Shown piece by piece: positions 33,241 to 44,694 of a stretch of 64,000 nucleotides of DNA (positions are counted from its first letter, which is position 1; each line of letters starts with the position of its first letter). The stretch comes from Doris montereyensis (taxonomy: Eukaryota > Mollusca > Gastropoda > Nudibranchia > Dorididae). The translations under genes and the position numbers were made by a program. Location: the NCBI GenBank assembly GCA_037039925.1, contig JAXRKP010001014.1:103501-167500 (forward strand), read 5' to 3'. Under the pieces are notes generated by a model. That model did no database searches. It had not been told where the DNA came from and worked only from the letters and a program-made list of their open reading frames with translations.

Positions 33241-33530
33241 ATAACTATATTTTGACAGTTAGCACATATATATATATATTTCTTACCCAAGATATATATA
33301 TATATACCATTTCCCGACCTGAGTATAAAAAATCTGATATATATAGACTTATCGATATATATAGATATATATATATACAAAATGTATACATGTGTTTATA
33401 TATACATATTATATAAAATATGGATATATATATATATATATAAGAGGATATATATATATATATATATATGGATAATATACATGTGTGTGTGTGTATATTA
33501 TATATATATATATATTATATATAAAGTAAC
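33241..33530. repeat. (TA)n-rich tract
   Basis: Several ATATATAT runs broken by short unique words, including TTTCCCGACCTGAGTATAAA (about 33309), which resembles 53866-53888 at the right end of the 5.85-kb TIR element. Confidence 0.85.
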
Positions 33531-33609
33531 AATAACATCAAAAACCCTAACTCAAAGACTCAAAGGCAAAAAAATCACACCCACCCTTAAGAGGAAAGAA
33601 GTAAAACCT

Positions 33610-33965
33610 ACCACTACCAGGGGGCCAACCACAGTCATCACCAGATGTTAATTACTACTGCATCATATAGGCAACAATAAAGCCAATTGACAAGTGCATA
33701 GGTGACACTATATATCCACAACACAGTCAACATCAGACATTCAGTACCGGTACCCAATTGCAGTCAAGTGCACATTTTACACGAGATGAACACAACACAG
33801 TCGACATCAGCTTTCATTACATAAGCAACAATAATTGTCAATCGCCTAGTGCACAGTGGACACTAGATGTCCACAACACAATCAACATCAGACGATCATT
33901 ACATTACAATAATATACTGCAGTGATACACTACAAGCAACAACAATGTCAAGTGCACAGTTCTGC
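33610..33965. repeat. Degenerate 75-80 bp tandem repeat R3 (main cluster)
   Basis: CACAACACA(G/A)TCAACATCAGAC recurs at about 33718, 33791 and 33872 (spacing about 74 and 81 bp). Between copies lie CATTACATAAGCAACAATAA, TGCCAATTGCCAAGTGCACA-like and GACACTAGATGTCCA words. The same words occur at 31.7, 32.0, 37.6, 38.9 and 39.1 kb. Confidence 0.65.
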
Positions 33966-34194
33966 CGTCAATTGGCAAAGGGTTGCATTGGTATCTAGAA
34001 TATTTGCATGGTAGAAAAGATAGAGAATTGATTGCCAAGTCAAGCCCAAGACGCGACTAATGAAACATTTGAGAAGTACATGTATTTGAAGACGTTGAAA
34101 GTATTGAACTTGCATCCACACCGAAAACAAATGCGCACTTATTGATGATTTAAAATGTTTTTTTTAATTGACTAGACTGCTCCACTGAAGACAT

Positions 34195-34525
34195 CGAATG
34201 CGATTTTTTTATTAATAATATTAAGTGATGACGACAGTGATGCTGATCCCGATTATGCGATTGACAAAAGAATCACGAAAGTAGCGACAGTGAAGTTGAT
34301 CTTGACAGTCACCAAGTGTGGATACAATGCTGCTGACGGTTCCTAGCATATAAAAATATAATTCATTCTAGAAATCTTGTCACAAGAAACTACTAGTGAG
34401 ATGCCAGCAGAACATGAGCCAACTATCCAGCCTGAACAAACTGTACAGCCTGGTCCAACTGTCCAGCCTGAAAAAACTTCAACCTGGTCCAACTTTCCAG
34501 CCTGAACCAACAGTCCAGCTAGGAA
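34195..34525 (+). pseudogene. Unrecognised acidic plus PTVQPE-repeat coding remnant
   Basis: 34230-34318 encodes SDDDSDADPDYAIDK and, in the next frame, SDSEVDLDSHQ. Then 34399-34525 encodes MPAEHEPTIQPEQTVQPGPT and VQPEKT, a short QP(E/G).T.VQP repeat (about 24 bp per unit, five imperfect units). Acidic and proline-repeat regions are common in N-terminal parts of piggyBac-like and other transposases, but no domain is recognised. Confidence 0.35.
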
Positions 34526-34539
34526 AAGAAGAAAAATAT

Positions 34540-35315
34540 GATGCAAGAAGAATGCGCAGATGAAGTACATGTAATTCCCTTGATTACCATCTACATGCAG
34601 ATGACACACAGCTCTATTTTCGTATTAACATTTCTTAACAAAGGCAATATTGAAGCATCCAGAACCAGATTGAAGATTGCTCCGACACTCTTCCATCAAA
34701 TCCCCACTGTTCGACGGGATTTAAGAGTTTACCCTGACCAATTTCTGTCAATGAAAGACCACGTCACAAAATTGTGCCAGTCTGTCCATTTCCAGCTTCG
34801 AAACATATGGTGGATTAGAAACCTGATACTGATAGTGATAGACACAGATACAACCAAACTACTGGTTCACACAGCTGTGACTAGTTGTCTTGACCCTTAG
34901 TGTGCCATCCAGTGATTACAGAAACTCCAAAATAGAGCAGCAAGGATATTACCTAGAACAAAAGCAAGGGTATCGGTTTATTACACCAGTCCTGAAATCT
35001 CTTCATTAGCTGCCAATTGATTTTAGAATTCAATTCAAAATTGCCTGTCTGGTCTACAAATGTGTACTGTCAATGATATGGCCCTCGACTATCTTCAATC
35101 CTTGATCACCGTTTATAAACCCTCTCGACCTCTTTATTCGCCCCACCAAGTACAATTTCAAGGAAAGATGTTCAAATCATTGTTTTCTGCCCGCCCAATT
35201 TTTGGCTCCCCACATTTGGAACTCTCTTCTCTGGAAACAAGAACGAGATCAAGTCCCAATCTTTTGGCCTTCAAAAGCAAATTAAAAACTTTTGGTATAG
35301 CCTATCAGTGAAATG
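34540..35315 (+). pseudogene. L2/CR1-like LINE reverse transcriptase, C-terminal part
   Basis: Begins with LDYHLHADDTQLYF (palm motif HADD). Then VRRDLRVYPDQFLSMKDHV, KLCQSVHFQLRNIWWIRNL, TKLLVHTAVTSCLDP, LQKLQNRAARILPRTK, SLITVYKPSRPLYS and LLAFKSKLKTFGIAYQ before the stop. The order V.DLGV..D..LS...H(V/I)...C.S..F.LRNI..IR.., ...LVHA.V.S.LDYCN, LQ..QN.AARL....., L...YKPSR.LRS, L.AFKS.LKT is the L2/CR1 signature. Several frame changes (near 34620, 34900, 35050). 5'-truncated. Confidence 0.75.
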
Positions 35316-36002
35316 TTTGTCTATAATTATAAAAGATGCGTTTTAGATTATATTATACACAAGCATGCATGTAGTCAATTATGATTACTCTTTTACTCGT
35401 TTAAAACAAAAATAAAATGATTGTAGGCCTATTACATTTCATGTTGAATTGAAATAAAATTGATTTATTTAGGCGATGATATTGATGACGAAGACATTTT
35501 TAAGGGAACATACACGACCAAAGACTTTGACTTTTTTCCTTCCTGTCTTACTTTCAGCCAATATACATACGCATCTCTGTAAAAATGATTTTCTATTTCA
35601 GACTCAATCCATAGAAAAAAATAATGAAACATGAACAAGACGGCATTGCTAATTAAAGAATATATTCCATTAAAGTTAAAGTTAAAGTTGATCGTTATCA
35701 TTGCAAACATACAAGTTATTTATGACAATGTTTAAATGTTTCCAAGTCATAGGAAAAATATAGTAAGCTTCTCATACTCATAGGATATAGATTCAATAAC
35801 ACATAACAACAAAACATAGTCTGTGTGGCAAAATACATTCCATCAAAGCTAGTTTCAGCAATGTTTTTCTTACTTAAAGCTTTACCATATCAATCATATT
35901 GCATTGTGTAATGTAACCGTGATGATCAAAGAATGTTCAGATTTTATAGACCTTGTAATACTTGTATGAAACACATCAGCAGAGACTGATAATCATAATC
36001 AT
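35316..36002. other. LINE 3' flank and intergenic DNA
   Basis: AATAAAATTGATTTATTT-type 3' end (about 35450-35470) and a TTAAAGTTAAAGTTAAAGTT repeat (35668-35687). No gene seen. Confidence 0.45.
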
Positions 36003-36990
36003 ATAGGGTGTCCAACAAAAAATTTCCTATCTCAACAGAAAAATCCTACCTAAGAATAAGAAATTAAATACTCTTCCGGCGCCAGAAACAAAGAACAGCA
36101 TAAATATTTCTAATTTCAGAATGCCTTTCTAGTGCATCTCAATGAAATGAAAAATGATCACACTTTTCATTAATGTTTCTCTTGGGATTAATAATATTCA
36201 GCATTTTTCTACAGAGTCCTTCACATTTCTGACAAAAAATAATAATTCTGATAGTGATAGCGATAGCTGAAATTTCACAAAACATGCAAACAGTGCAAAA
36301 ATAACGACAACATTGTATCTCGCTTAATTAAGTTGAAAAATAAATCAAACTCAACAGTGACAATATCATAGCCTAAACACACGCAAAAATACTTACTTCA
36401 GTATACGAGAAGAAAATGAGGTTTACATTATTATAACAAGGCTTTTTCTAGAACTTATGGCTCTGCCAATTGTAAATCTTCATCTGTTCTGCTAATCCCC
36501 CCCCCCCAGTCTCTCTCTTTCTTTCTCAGGATCAAAACATAGATCTAGAGCTTGACGACTGCAAAACATCTAACCCCCCCCCCCCCCCCCCCCACTAGTA
36601 AAAATCTCCATTATAGATCTAGTAATTATATTAGCAACCACCCCATTCCTTCTTTCTTTCTTATTCAATAAAACCAGAGTCTAGGCCTAGTACTTAGTAC
36701 ATGACTGCTTTCTTCCCAATCCTACCCTTTCCCACCCATGTCTACACTGTGGTGGAAGACACATCGTTGTTTCTTTCTCTTCCACTTCCAATACCGTCTG
36801 ACTATGTCAGATTGTCAGTCACCTCTTGTTTTGCCATCATGTTTTCACATTGACTTTCTTCGTAAATCGTACGGATTATAATTATTTATAGTATCTCTCT
36901 CACTTCTCTATTGCTGTCTTATGGTCTTGCGTATGACCCACAGCCTCATCAGAGGCGAATAAAATGTTCATAAGACTAGGACTGTTCTCT
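36003..36990 (+). mobile_element. Unclassified TIR element, copy A (left-end part)
   Basis: Starts AGGGTGTCCAACAAAAAATT and matches copy B from 48080 onward for about 860 bp: TTTCCTA(T/C)CTCAA.AGAAAAA, TCTAGTGCATCTCAATGAAA, GCATTTTTCTA, GCAAACAGTGCAAAAATAA, TTTCTTTCTCAGGATCAAAA, CCATGTCTACACTGT, CACCTCTTGTTTTGCCATCA. Contains poly-C runs at 36499-36509 and 36576-36593. The right end was not found. No transposase recognised. Confidence 0.55.
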
Positions 36991-37367
36991 ACTAATTTGG
37001 AGTATTATATGTAACTTCTAAAGCGATATATAAATATAACACTCAGTAATAGCTTAAATGCGACTGTGTAACTTGTCACACGAAGATTGTAATATTACTA
37101 ATAATGTAATGAATGTATTGCTACTAGGCTAGGTACATATTGTATATATGACCTTTTCCTATTCTCCTCATTAGATAAATAGATCTCTTATTTTATTGAA
37201 ACATTATTAGTAATATGCAACCCTTTCGCTAATAAAATAGTAGTAATAGGTTGTTTCACTCTCATCATCATGATACCATTTGCCCTTTCTCACAAAGTGA
37301 TGCAAATGGCAATATGCCCTTTTGTCACAGATGTTGATTTCACTTGTGAGAGTGAGAGCAAAGGTCA

Positions 37368-37468
<101 letters not shown>

Positions 37469-37599
37469 ATTATTTGCGTCTTTCTGTGATAACCATATTT
37501 TTTTAGAATGACAAAAGGACTTTCGATCAATTACATCATTAGTTTGTACTATTGGTCTATTGCGGATGATGTATCATGCTTTAGGAACCGACAGCAGAT

Positions 37600-37710
37600 T
37601 TGACAGTACATGTCAGGAACGAAGTCAACATCAGACGGCCATTACATAACAATACAGTATATAAACGAAACAATAATGCCAATTGCCAAGTGCACAGTTG
37701 ATAATTAACT
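37600..37710. repeat. R3 repeat, isolated unit
   Basis: GAAGTCAACATCAGACGGCC, ATTACATAACAATA, AATAATGCCAATTGCCAAGT and GCACAGTTGA match the R3 units. Confidence 0.6.
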
Positions 37711-37850
37711 AATAGAGAGGCGTGCCATATTGTAAAAAAATGTGAAATAAAAGATTCATAACTTACTGTGAACAAGGCAATTGGTGTGTTTTTAAATTGT
37801 TTAAAGGTGGCTTATGATCAGAAATGAGCTCTAGTTTTGATTGATGTTAC

Positions 37851-38838
37851 AGGCATTTAGGCACATGCACACCGTGTGTATGGACATAGATAACGTTTTG
37901 GTCATTTGAACCACTTCAGAATCAGACATTACCCACATTAATTTTTTAACAATACATACTTAACTGTATAATGATAAACCAGAAATCTTTCAAGAATATA
38001 GGGTCTTATTCTCAAAGTGTTTAGATTCTTTTATCCGCGAGTAATAATACTAATAATAGGCAATAATAATGTCATCAAGACCAGACGTTTCTTACATACT
38101 TATAGGTACTCCAAACTGAGCGATTGTCGCGCTTTACGGCATCGTTTTGATATGATTTTCACTCATTTGCCCTTACAATACAATTGCAGCGTTTTATCTA
38201 AACGAATACAAAAATAAAAACCTATACCACCAGAAAGCTTAATTTCTTCAGTCTCTCGTCATGACACTGACAGTTTCATGTGTGTAAGTGTGATGTTTGT
38301 TTATTGTTTTTTATCTTTAAAAAGGTGTGTAATACGGTTTTCCCAGCAGCTGAACTAGTTTCTGCAAGGCTCCTCTAATTCTAATCAAATCATCGGCACG
38401 GCGTCAAATTGTACCATAGCTCTACAAATAATATCGTGGTATTCCATGCAAAAATGAGCTTAACGATGGTGGTTAGGACCTATTATTATTTTGAGCACAA
38501 CGTAAGAAAAAAAGCGATTGAAAATTCAATCAACCGAAAATTGCAGAAAAACGGCCAATTTAACAAGCTGGTGTCAAATCCGAGTATGTAAGAAACGTCT
38601 GGTGTTGACATTATTATTGCCTATATTATATACGCAAAGGTGGACAAAAGAATCTTAACACTTTGAAACCCTATGTTATTTCGAAAGATTTCATGTCTAT
38701 CATTATATATATACAGTTAAGTACATATTGTTAAAAAATTAATGTGAGTAATGTCTAAAGTGGTTCAACTGACCAAACGTTCTCTAGGTCCACATGAAAT
38801 AAGCACGTGCCTAAACGCCTTAATATCCCCCCCCCACT
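37851..38838. mobile_element. Element with about 250-bp terminal inverted repeats
   Basis: Left arm 37851-38105 and right arm about 38585-38838 are inverted copies. Matching words are AGGCATTTAGGCAC / AAGGCGTTTAGGCAC; TTGAACCACTT; AGACATTAC(C/T)CACATTAA; TTTTTTAACAATA; TACTTAACTGTATA; GAAATCTTTC; AGATTCTTTT; AGGCAATAATAATGTCA and CCAGACGTTTCTTACATACT. The 480-bp middle holds no recognised domain. Similarity near 85-90% by eye. Flanks (GATGTTAC / AATATCCC) show no clear target duplication. Superfamily unknown. Confidence 0.75.
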
Positions 38839-38884
38839 TTACATCCCTAATCAGTTTTCTTGCTTTTATTCAGTATAAACTAGA

Positions 38885-39190
38885 TTATAGGCTCAAAAAC
38901 AATAATGTCCATTGCCAAGTGTACAGTTGCCTCTAGATGTCTTTGTTTGATTTTGCTTGATTGAAATCTACCCCGTGATCTACCCCATTGTGGTGATCTT
39001 AGGGTGAATTAAGAGGAAAGAGCAAGATAATAAAAGAGAAGTAATGGAGTAAAAGTAAAGAAGTAGGACCTACCAATAGCGCCTGCCAACCAAATGTCCA
39101 CAACACAGTCAACATCAGACGTCCATCACAATAGACAACACCAATGCCAAGTAAACACCAGATGTCAATCACAGTAATCACACTCTCTTT
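38885..39190. repeat. R3 repeat units near the zinc-finger gene
   Basis: AATAATGTCCATTGCCAAGT at about 38900 and CAACACAGTCAACATCAGAC, AGACAACACCAATGCCAAGT, AACACCAGATGTC at 39099-39170. Confidence 0.6.
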
Positions 39191-39345
39191 TCCATTGGGA
39201 ATACATCACAATATTAACATACAATCTTAAATGAGTATTACTACATGTAGTAGGAATAGATCAAATAGTAACCAGTGGATGTTCCAACATCAAGCATGAT
39301 AATATTGATAACTACAATGTAATATTAATGTTACTTGATTTCACT

Positions 39346-39351
39346 TTTATT
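39346..39351 (-). terminator. Polyadenylation signal AATAAA for the zinc-finger gene
   Basis: TTTATT on the + strand reads AATAAA on the minus strand, 22 bp past the last stop codon of the zinc-finger frame. No poly-A tract follows it in the genome. Confidence 0.45.
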
Positions 39352-39373
39352 GTTAATAATGTTAAAGTTAAGA

Positions 39374-42184
39374 TTAAGACGTTTCTGAATTTCCTCCAAA
39401 TTGTCTTTCAATACAGCTAAATTGTCCAGGTTTTTTCTCCTCAATGTCTAAGGTGGTAAGGATAGTCCTGTTCTTCAGACCTGACACAACACTTCCATTC
39501 TGATTTGACATAACAATATGTCTTTCAGAGGTATCACCTGCCAGGCTTTGAGAATTTGCAGTAACCACAATGGCACCGCTGTCAGTGGATATCACAGCTC
39601 CATTCTCACTCAACAGACACCATCTTCTCAAGCTCTTCTTTAGGAACGAGGAGAAACTGTTCCTGAGACGGCAAAATGACTAGCTCTTTATCCCTTCTCC
39701 TACTTGCTCATTCACTTCTTTCTTTGGTTCTGTGAGTCCCTTATGCTTGAAGTTCATGTGACGACGCAATTTGTTTCTCTCGTTACAAGCATAGGAGCAG
39801 TATTGGCACTTGTGAGGCTTGTAACGGGCATGATTCTCAAGATGCTTCATCAAGTTTCCATTGAACTTGGTGGTGTACTTACATAAGTGACAAGCAAAGG
39901 GTCTCAACTCTGAGTGAGTTTTCATGTGGTTCATCAGCCGGGATCGAATTTTGTATCGGTAACCGCATACTGAACACGCCAGAGGTTTGTCTTCAATTAT
40001 GGGTCAGCATGTCTTCTTAGATTGGAAGCCTCACGAACACTTTTGAAACAAATTTTGCATGTGAAAGGTTTGTTGGTTGTATGAGTGAGCATATGTCTGC
40101 GATAATGAGTAAATATCTACCTGTGAAGTTTAAAAAATCTCACACACATGCCTATTCTTCCCATAATGCACCTGTATGTGTTCCTTGTAGTCTGCCCTTG
40201 TAGCACAAGTAAAATCACAGAAGTTACAGAAAAAGGCATCATTGCACTCATGCTCAAACATGAGATGAAGTCGAATCTCATGGTGTTTCATGAATTGCTG
40301 GCCACAGAATTTACAATTATATGATTTGACCCTGCTGTGAACTTTCGTGAAATGTCTTTTGAATTCGTAAGCATCGTGGGTAGCAAAGATACACTTGGAA
40401 CACTGGTGTTTTTTGTTGGGGTCATGAATTTTCATTGTGGCGTTTAAATTTACTCACTGCTGCTCTTGTAGGAACATTTAGAACACAACCAATCCTTGGT
40501 CTCAAGATGGATGACCATATGGTAACGTAAAGAGCTTTTGGTTTTGGCAGAATAACCACATTGATTGCACAAGAAGGACGGGCGTCACAATGGACGGCAG
40601 CTTTGTGCTGGTAGATGTTAGTAAATGACTGGTTGCAGATGTCACAAAATGAGCGCCGGTCTGTTGAATGGGAAGTGCTTGTATTGTGAGTTTGCAATTC
40701 CTCCTCTGAATAGCACACAAATTTGCAGGCTTCACAAGTAAATGCCTTTGACTTGTCCAACTCATGTTCATTTTTAGCATGAAGGTAAATCTCCTGCTTC
40801 AATTTCTTCCTGGCAGGACAAAGAGGACACTGGTAAAACTTGTGCCGTGGCCCCATAGGGACCACGTTTCTTTTTTGCTGGCCTAGCATCTTTTTTATGT
40901 ATAAGTTCATGAACGACTAGTGTTAGTTTAGCTTAAACTTTTCACATTGAAAGCAATGAAAGGGTGTTTTATCGTCATGATCTAACTCTAAATGTTGGGC
41001 CAGATCTAAGGGACTGGAGGCTTTAAAGTGGCAGTTGTCATACTCACAAGATTTCAGCTCAGTTGGATCTGCAGCTGGAATGCATTGCTGTGTTTTTGGC
41101 ATTTCGTGGACAGATTGTGGCATTTCCTCATCTAGAGAAGGATCTTTATCAGGGATGGGTGATGATTCAACTTTTTCCAGAGGGAGAGATTCAGTGTTTT
41201 CAACACCCATAGAAATAGAATAATTCTCCTTTGACTGCAATTCGGTTTCAGCACCTGTAACTAGTGTAAGGTAAATGTTCTCTGGCGCCTGGTCAGTTTT
41301 AGGTGTGGTGATAGCAGTTGGGGAGGTCAGCTCTTCTATACTCTGCTGACTTTTTGCTGATTCTATATTTGCTCTAAGCATATCAAGCTTGCTCTTTTTT
41401 CAGTACTGTAGTCCAAGATAATGGGTGGCTTTTTGTCCTCAACTGCTGGGTGCACTCCTTCTGATTTCATCACGACTTCCCCACTGCCGACACTTTCAGG
41501 CATGACCTGGCCATCTTCAGCTACAGTCAGCATGACAGGTGTTTTGCCCTTGAGGAAAGGATAAATGGGTAGTTTTTCTCCCTTACCTTTCTTTCCCCTG
41601 ACATTAGTGACATCCAGTACTATTGGCAGTGTGCTGCTTTACCATCTTGTACCATTTGGTCATCACTCCCTGAAAGAATTGAGGTCTTTGGCCTATTGAC
41701 CCCTGCTTTGGAAGGCCCTCGATTTTGCCACCTCTGTCCAAGAGACTAATCGTTTCTCACCGTTCTGGGTTTGGCTTTCCCAAAATCGACTTTTCATCTG
41801 GTAAGAGCTCATCTTGAAAGTTTATCTCTGTCACCGCAGGAATCATCGCAGTAGCCGTGTCTTTCAGATATTCAGACTCGTCTCCCATTTGCAAGTGTAT
41901 GATCTCGATGCCTCTGCCCCTTCCACCACTCCATCTTTCTGTATCTGCATGATGTGGGTCTCACAGTCTCCTGTCTCGTTCTGCACCATGATAGAGTTTG
42001 TTCCTTCGCTAAGGTCAAGAGATCCGTCCGCAGCGAGCTGAGCCAGCTGCATGGCGATGTTCTCCGGTATGTCCGCACCTCCCAAATCCAAGACGTACAT
42101 GACCTCACCATTGCCAGAGTCGACTCCTTGCTCACAGTTCTGTATCTCAATGTGGTACTCCACATTCTCCTCTTTCGGCTCCAT
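39374..42184 (-). CDS. Poly-C2H2 zinc-finger protein, intronless, with frame breaks
   Basis: ATG at 42184 opens MEPKEENVEYHIEIQNCEQG, an acidic N-terminal region of about 370 residues without fingers. From about 41040 there are about 15 C2H2 fingers, e.g. CEYDNCHFKASSPLDLAQHL, YQCPLCPARKKLKQEIYLH, CNQCGYSAKTKSSLRYH, CSVCGYRYKIRSRLMNH, CHLCKYTTKFNGNLMKH, CQYCSYACNERNKLRRH. A C-terminal region follows, ending GGNSETS-stop at 39374. Such proteins bind DNA in the nucleus. Reading it through needs roughly a dozen 1-2 nt frame changes (e.g. near 41905, 41690, 41395, 40925, 40855, 40570, 40450, 40145, 40015, 39690, 39625), and TAG interrupts one finger (about 40121). Almost all Cys/His ligands survive. 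It is either a functional gene with assembly indels or a recent pseudogene; no poly-A tail argues against a simple retrocopy. I could not name the orthologue. Confidence 0.7.
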
Positions 42185-42354
42185 GATCGATGATGATATT
42201 ATAACCTTTGTATGAAGTCCTCAGAGGAGCAAGATGCAATCTGGAAATATGGGAAACAAAAAGATAAGGATATTAATGAGTAGCATAAGTCACATGATGT
42301 TTATGATAATAACATATCATACCTTATTTATTGTAAACAATCATTCCAAACAGT

Positions 42355-43469
42355 CTGTCCCCGCGGAAAATCGGACTTACCGCAACGGAACCGCAATTTT
42401 GACAAATGCCGCGATTTTTTTTGCATTTTTCATGATTTTTCCCTGTTATGGAGTCGTATATATGCTAAATATGGGAAAATGCTACTGCCACTGCCACACA
42501 ACACTATTAAAATTTCACGAGTAACTTCCCTTGACAACACAGGAAGTAAATAATTCATTCTTTGTTTAAATTTAATCTGATTGACTCAACCTGAAAGGTA
42601 CTTCACAGAAGATTTGAACCAGTACAGCAGGATTTTGCTGAAGGACAACTTCACGTCAGCATACACGTTGACAGCCCAAAAATTGGACAAATACATGACT
42701 GACACCTGCTGGTCAGCCAGGAATTAAATTTCTCCAGAATGTCATGTTTTTCAACCCAGCCAAGTTGATAGTTTTTCCAGAATTGGACTTGAGTGGGGTG
42801 CCTGGCTTGGACAGTGTGCCTGAACATGAATTGCACAAATATCGCAATCACCTTGGACCCCAAGCTGTGAAGAATCATTCCACCACTTCCATAGACCTGG
42901 AGCTTTTTGGAAGTCTTGGTAAGGAACAACTTCCCACCCTATCAAATTTGGCATTGCGTTATATGTATGCCACTGTCAATTCAACAGATGCAGAAAGGAG
43001 CTTTTCCTCTATAATTTAATATTAAGTGACAGAAGAAGAAGGTTAAATGAAGAGAGTCTTCAGAGCCTTCTCTTCCTGTACTACAACAAATTTGTTGGGA
43101 ATGACTTTCTTTGTAGTTGATCTCATCTCATTATAAACATTGAGTCTTCCATATAAATATAATGCTCGTAAGCTCAAAATTGAAATACAAAGGATTTTAT
43201 TCGGGTAAAGTTTGGCTCTGTAGACTCTCTTCATTTAACATCTCTTAATTATAAATTCATATTTTTTGTACTTTGTTTTCTTTTCCTCCCATTCGGAGAA
43301 TGGATGTTCTACTAGTAAGTTAGAAATAAAATATTAAAAACAAGAAATAATTGTGCGGTGTTTATTGACAACAATGATTTAAATTTGCAATTTTTACCTT
43401 TTTTGCATGCAATTTTTTGAATTTTGAATGCAATTTTGGCTTTGTCATTTGCAATTTTCATGGGGACAG
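42355..43469 (+). mobile_element. hAT-type transposon remnant upstream of the zinc-finger gene
   Basis: CTGTCCCCGCGGAAAATCG at the left and, reverse-complemented, CTGTCCCCATGAAAATTGC at the right form short imperfect inverted termini around a hAT transposase C-terminus. GCAATTTT and TTTTTGCAT words are repeated near both ends. Possible target-site words (AACAGT) occur on both sides but do not line up as a clean 8-bp duplication. The left end lies about 170 bp upstream of the zinc-finger ATG. Confidence 0.5.
42590..43105 (+). pseudogene. hAT transposase, C-terminal dimerisation region
   Basis: Encodes YFTEDLNQYSRILLKDNFT, LTAQKLDKYM, then VMFFNPAKLIVFPELDLSG, SVPEHELHKYRNHLGPQAVK, LPTLSNLALRYMYATVNST and DAERSFS. 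After a 1-nt change comes YNLILSDRRRRLNEESLQ and LLFLYYNKF. L..LALRY..A.VNS.DAERSFS....ILS..R..L...SL..L.FLY.N is the hAT dimerisation domain. The N-terminal half with the first catalytic residues is missing. Confidence 0.75.
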
Positions 43470-44690
43470 AACAGTACAGTATCAGTAAAAATCAAGACAT
43501 AATGGCCTAAACTTTTAAAAGTCCACACTGCACACACTCAAACAGCTACACACTACACAATTCACATCCATCTTGACTGTCTGTTGTTTATATTATATAT
43601 TTCGTTGTGGGTAGAAATTAGTTGACATAGGAAACAAAAGGGTGTGTAGATTTACTTATGGGCATAAATTCAGGTTTGGCAATGCTTTGCAACAAAAAAA
43701 AACAACAGAGTTATGAACAAGGGACTAAAATTAAAGAACATTTATACTACACTAAAACTCTAATTTCAAAATATCTTGCTATCCTCAAACTCAAACACCA
43801 GCACATGCGAAAAAAGAAATATTAACACTAACAGTGCAAAGATTCTTAGTAAGATAAAAGAGTGGGGAGGAGGAGAATATGAGGTATCCCAATATAAACA
43901 ATATCTAGTCTAATGGAGGCAATGACGTGGAAAAATTAATTCATAATAGCTTCTCCAAACTGCCCAAAAGTGCTAAAAATGTTTGATGTGAGTGAAATAT
44001 CATCATTTTCAATTGATTGATATGTGCTTATGTTGTGATTGTTTGTAATGTAATGTATATGGTCGGAAGGTTCATCATATGCCCTTGCAAAAGATGTGTG
44101 TTTTATAATACAGGTTAATTTTTTTAGCAATAAAAATATTTGATAAACCATCATTTCATTTTGATCGGACAAATACTGAAATAGCGCGCACATATTTTAA
44201 GAAAAAAATGTTTAGGAATATTATTTCGAAAATATCTATTTGATACATCGTCATTCCACTCTGATCGGACAAATAGCACACACGGATTTAAAGAAAAAAT
44301 GTAGCCCTCGTCTCAACTCACTCTTCTTTGCCTCTACAGAACCCCTTTCCATGCATGAGCATACAAATTGCACAGTTGCAAAGAGGGTAGCTTGAGCTTC
44401 AATTGTTTTAGAAATACTGTTATATCTAGGGAGAAATTTTCTTTTTAATTCCGTGTATTAACAGTAACAGCTGTAAAATGTTGAAAATTCCTCTCAGGAA
44501 CATAACTTAAACGCTTGAATAAGTGATATTTCGTTTAGCTCATGATGTCAATATTGTCAATGCTTCACTTGTAAACGAAGAGGGTCTACCATTGCTATCA
44601 ATATTATCATGGTATAGGAATTATGTTTAATATTATGACCCTCCATTGTCAAGATATTCTGGGTCTAACGTCTGCCAATTACAAAAAATT
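43470..44690. other. AT-rich intergenic DNA
   Basis: A word pair, TTTGATAAACCATCATTTCA / TTTGATACATCGTCATTCCA followed by (T/C)TGATCGGACAAATA, repeats at 44138-44173 and 44239-44272. No gene seen. Confidence 0.5.
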
Positions 44691-44694
44691 GAGC

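Noticed and set aside
39374..42184. Processed retrocopy of a zinc-finger mRNA
   Set aside because: Intronless, but there is no poly-A tract after the AATAAA and no target duplication seen; left open, not called.
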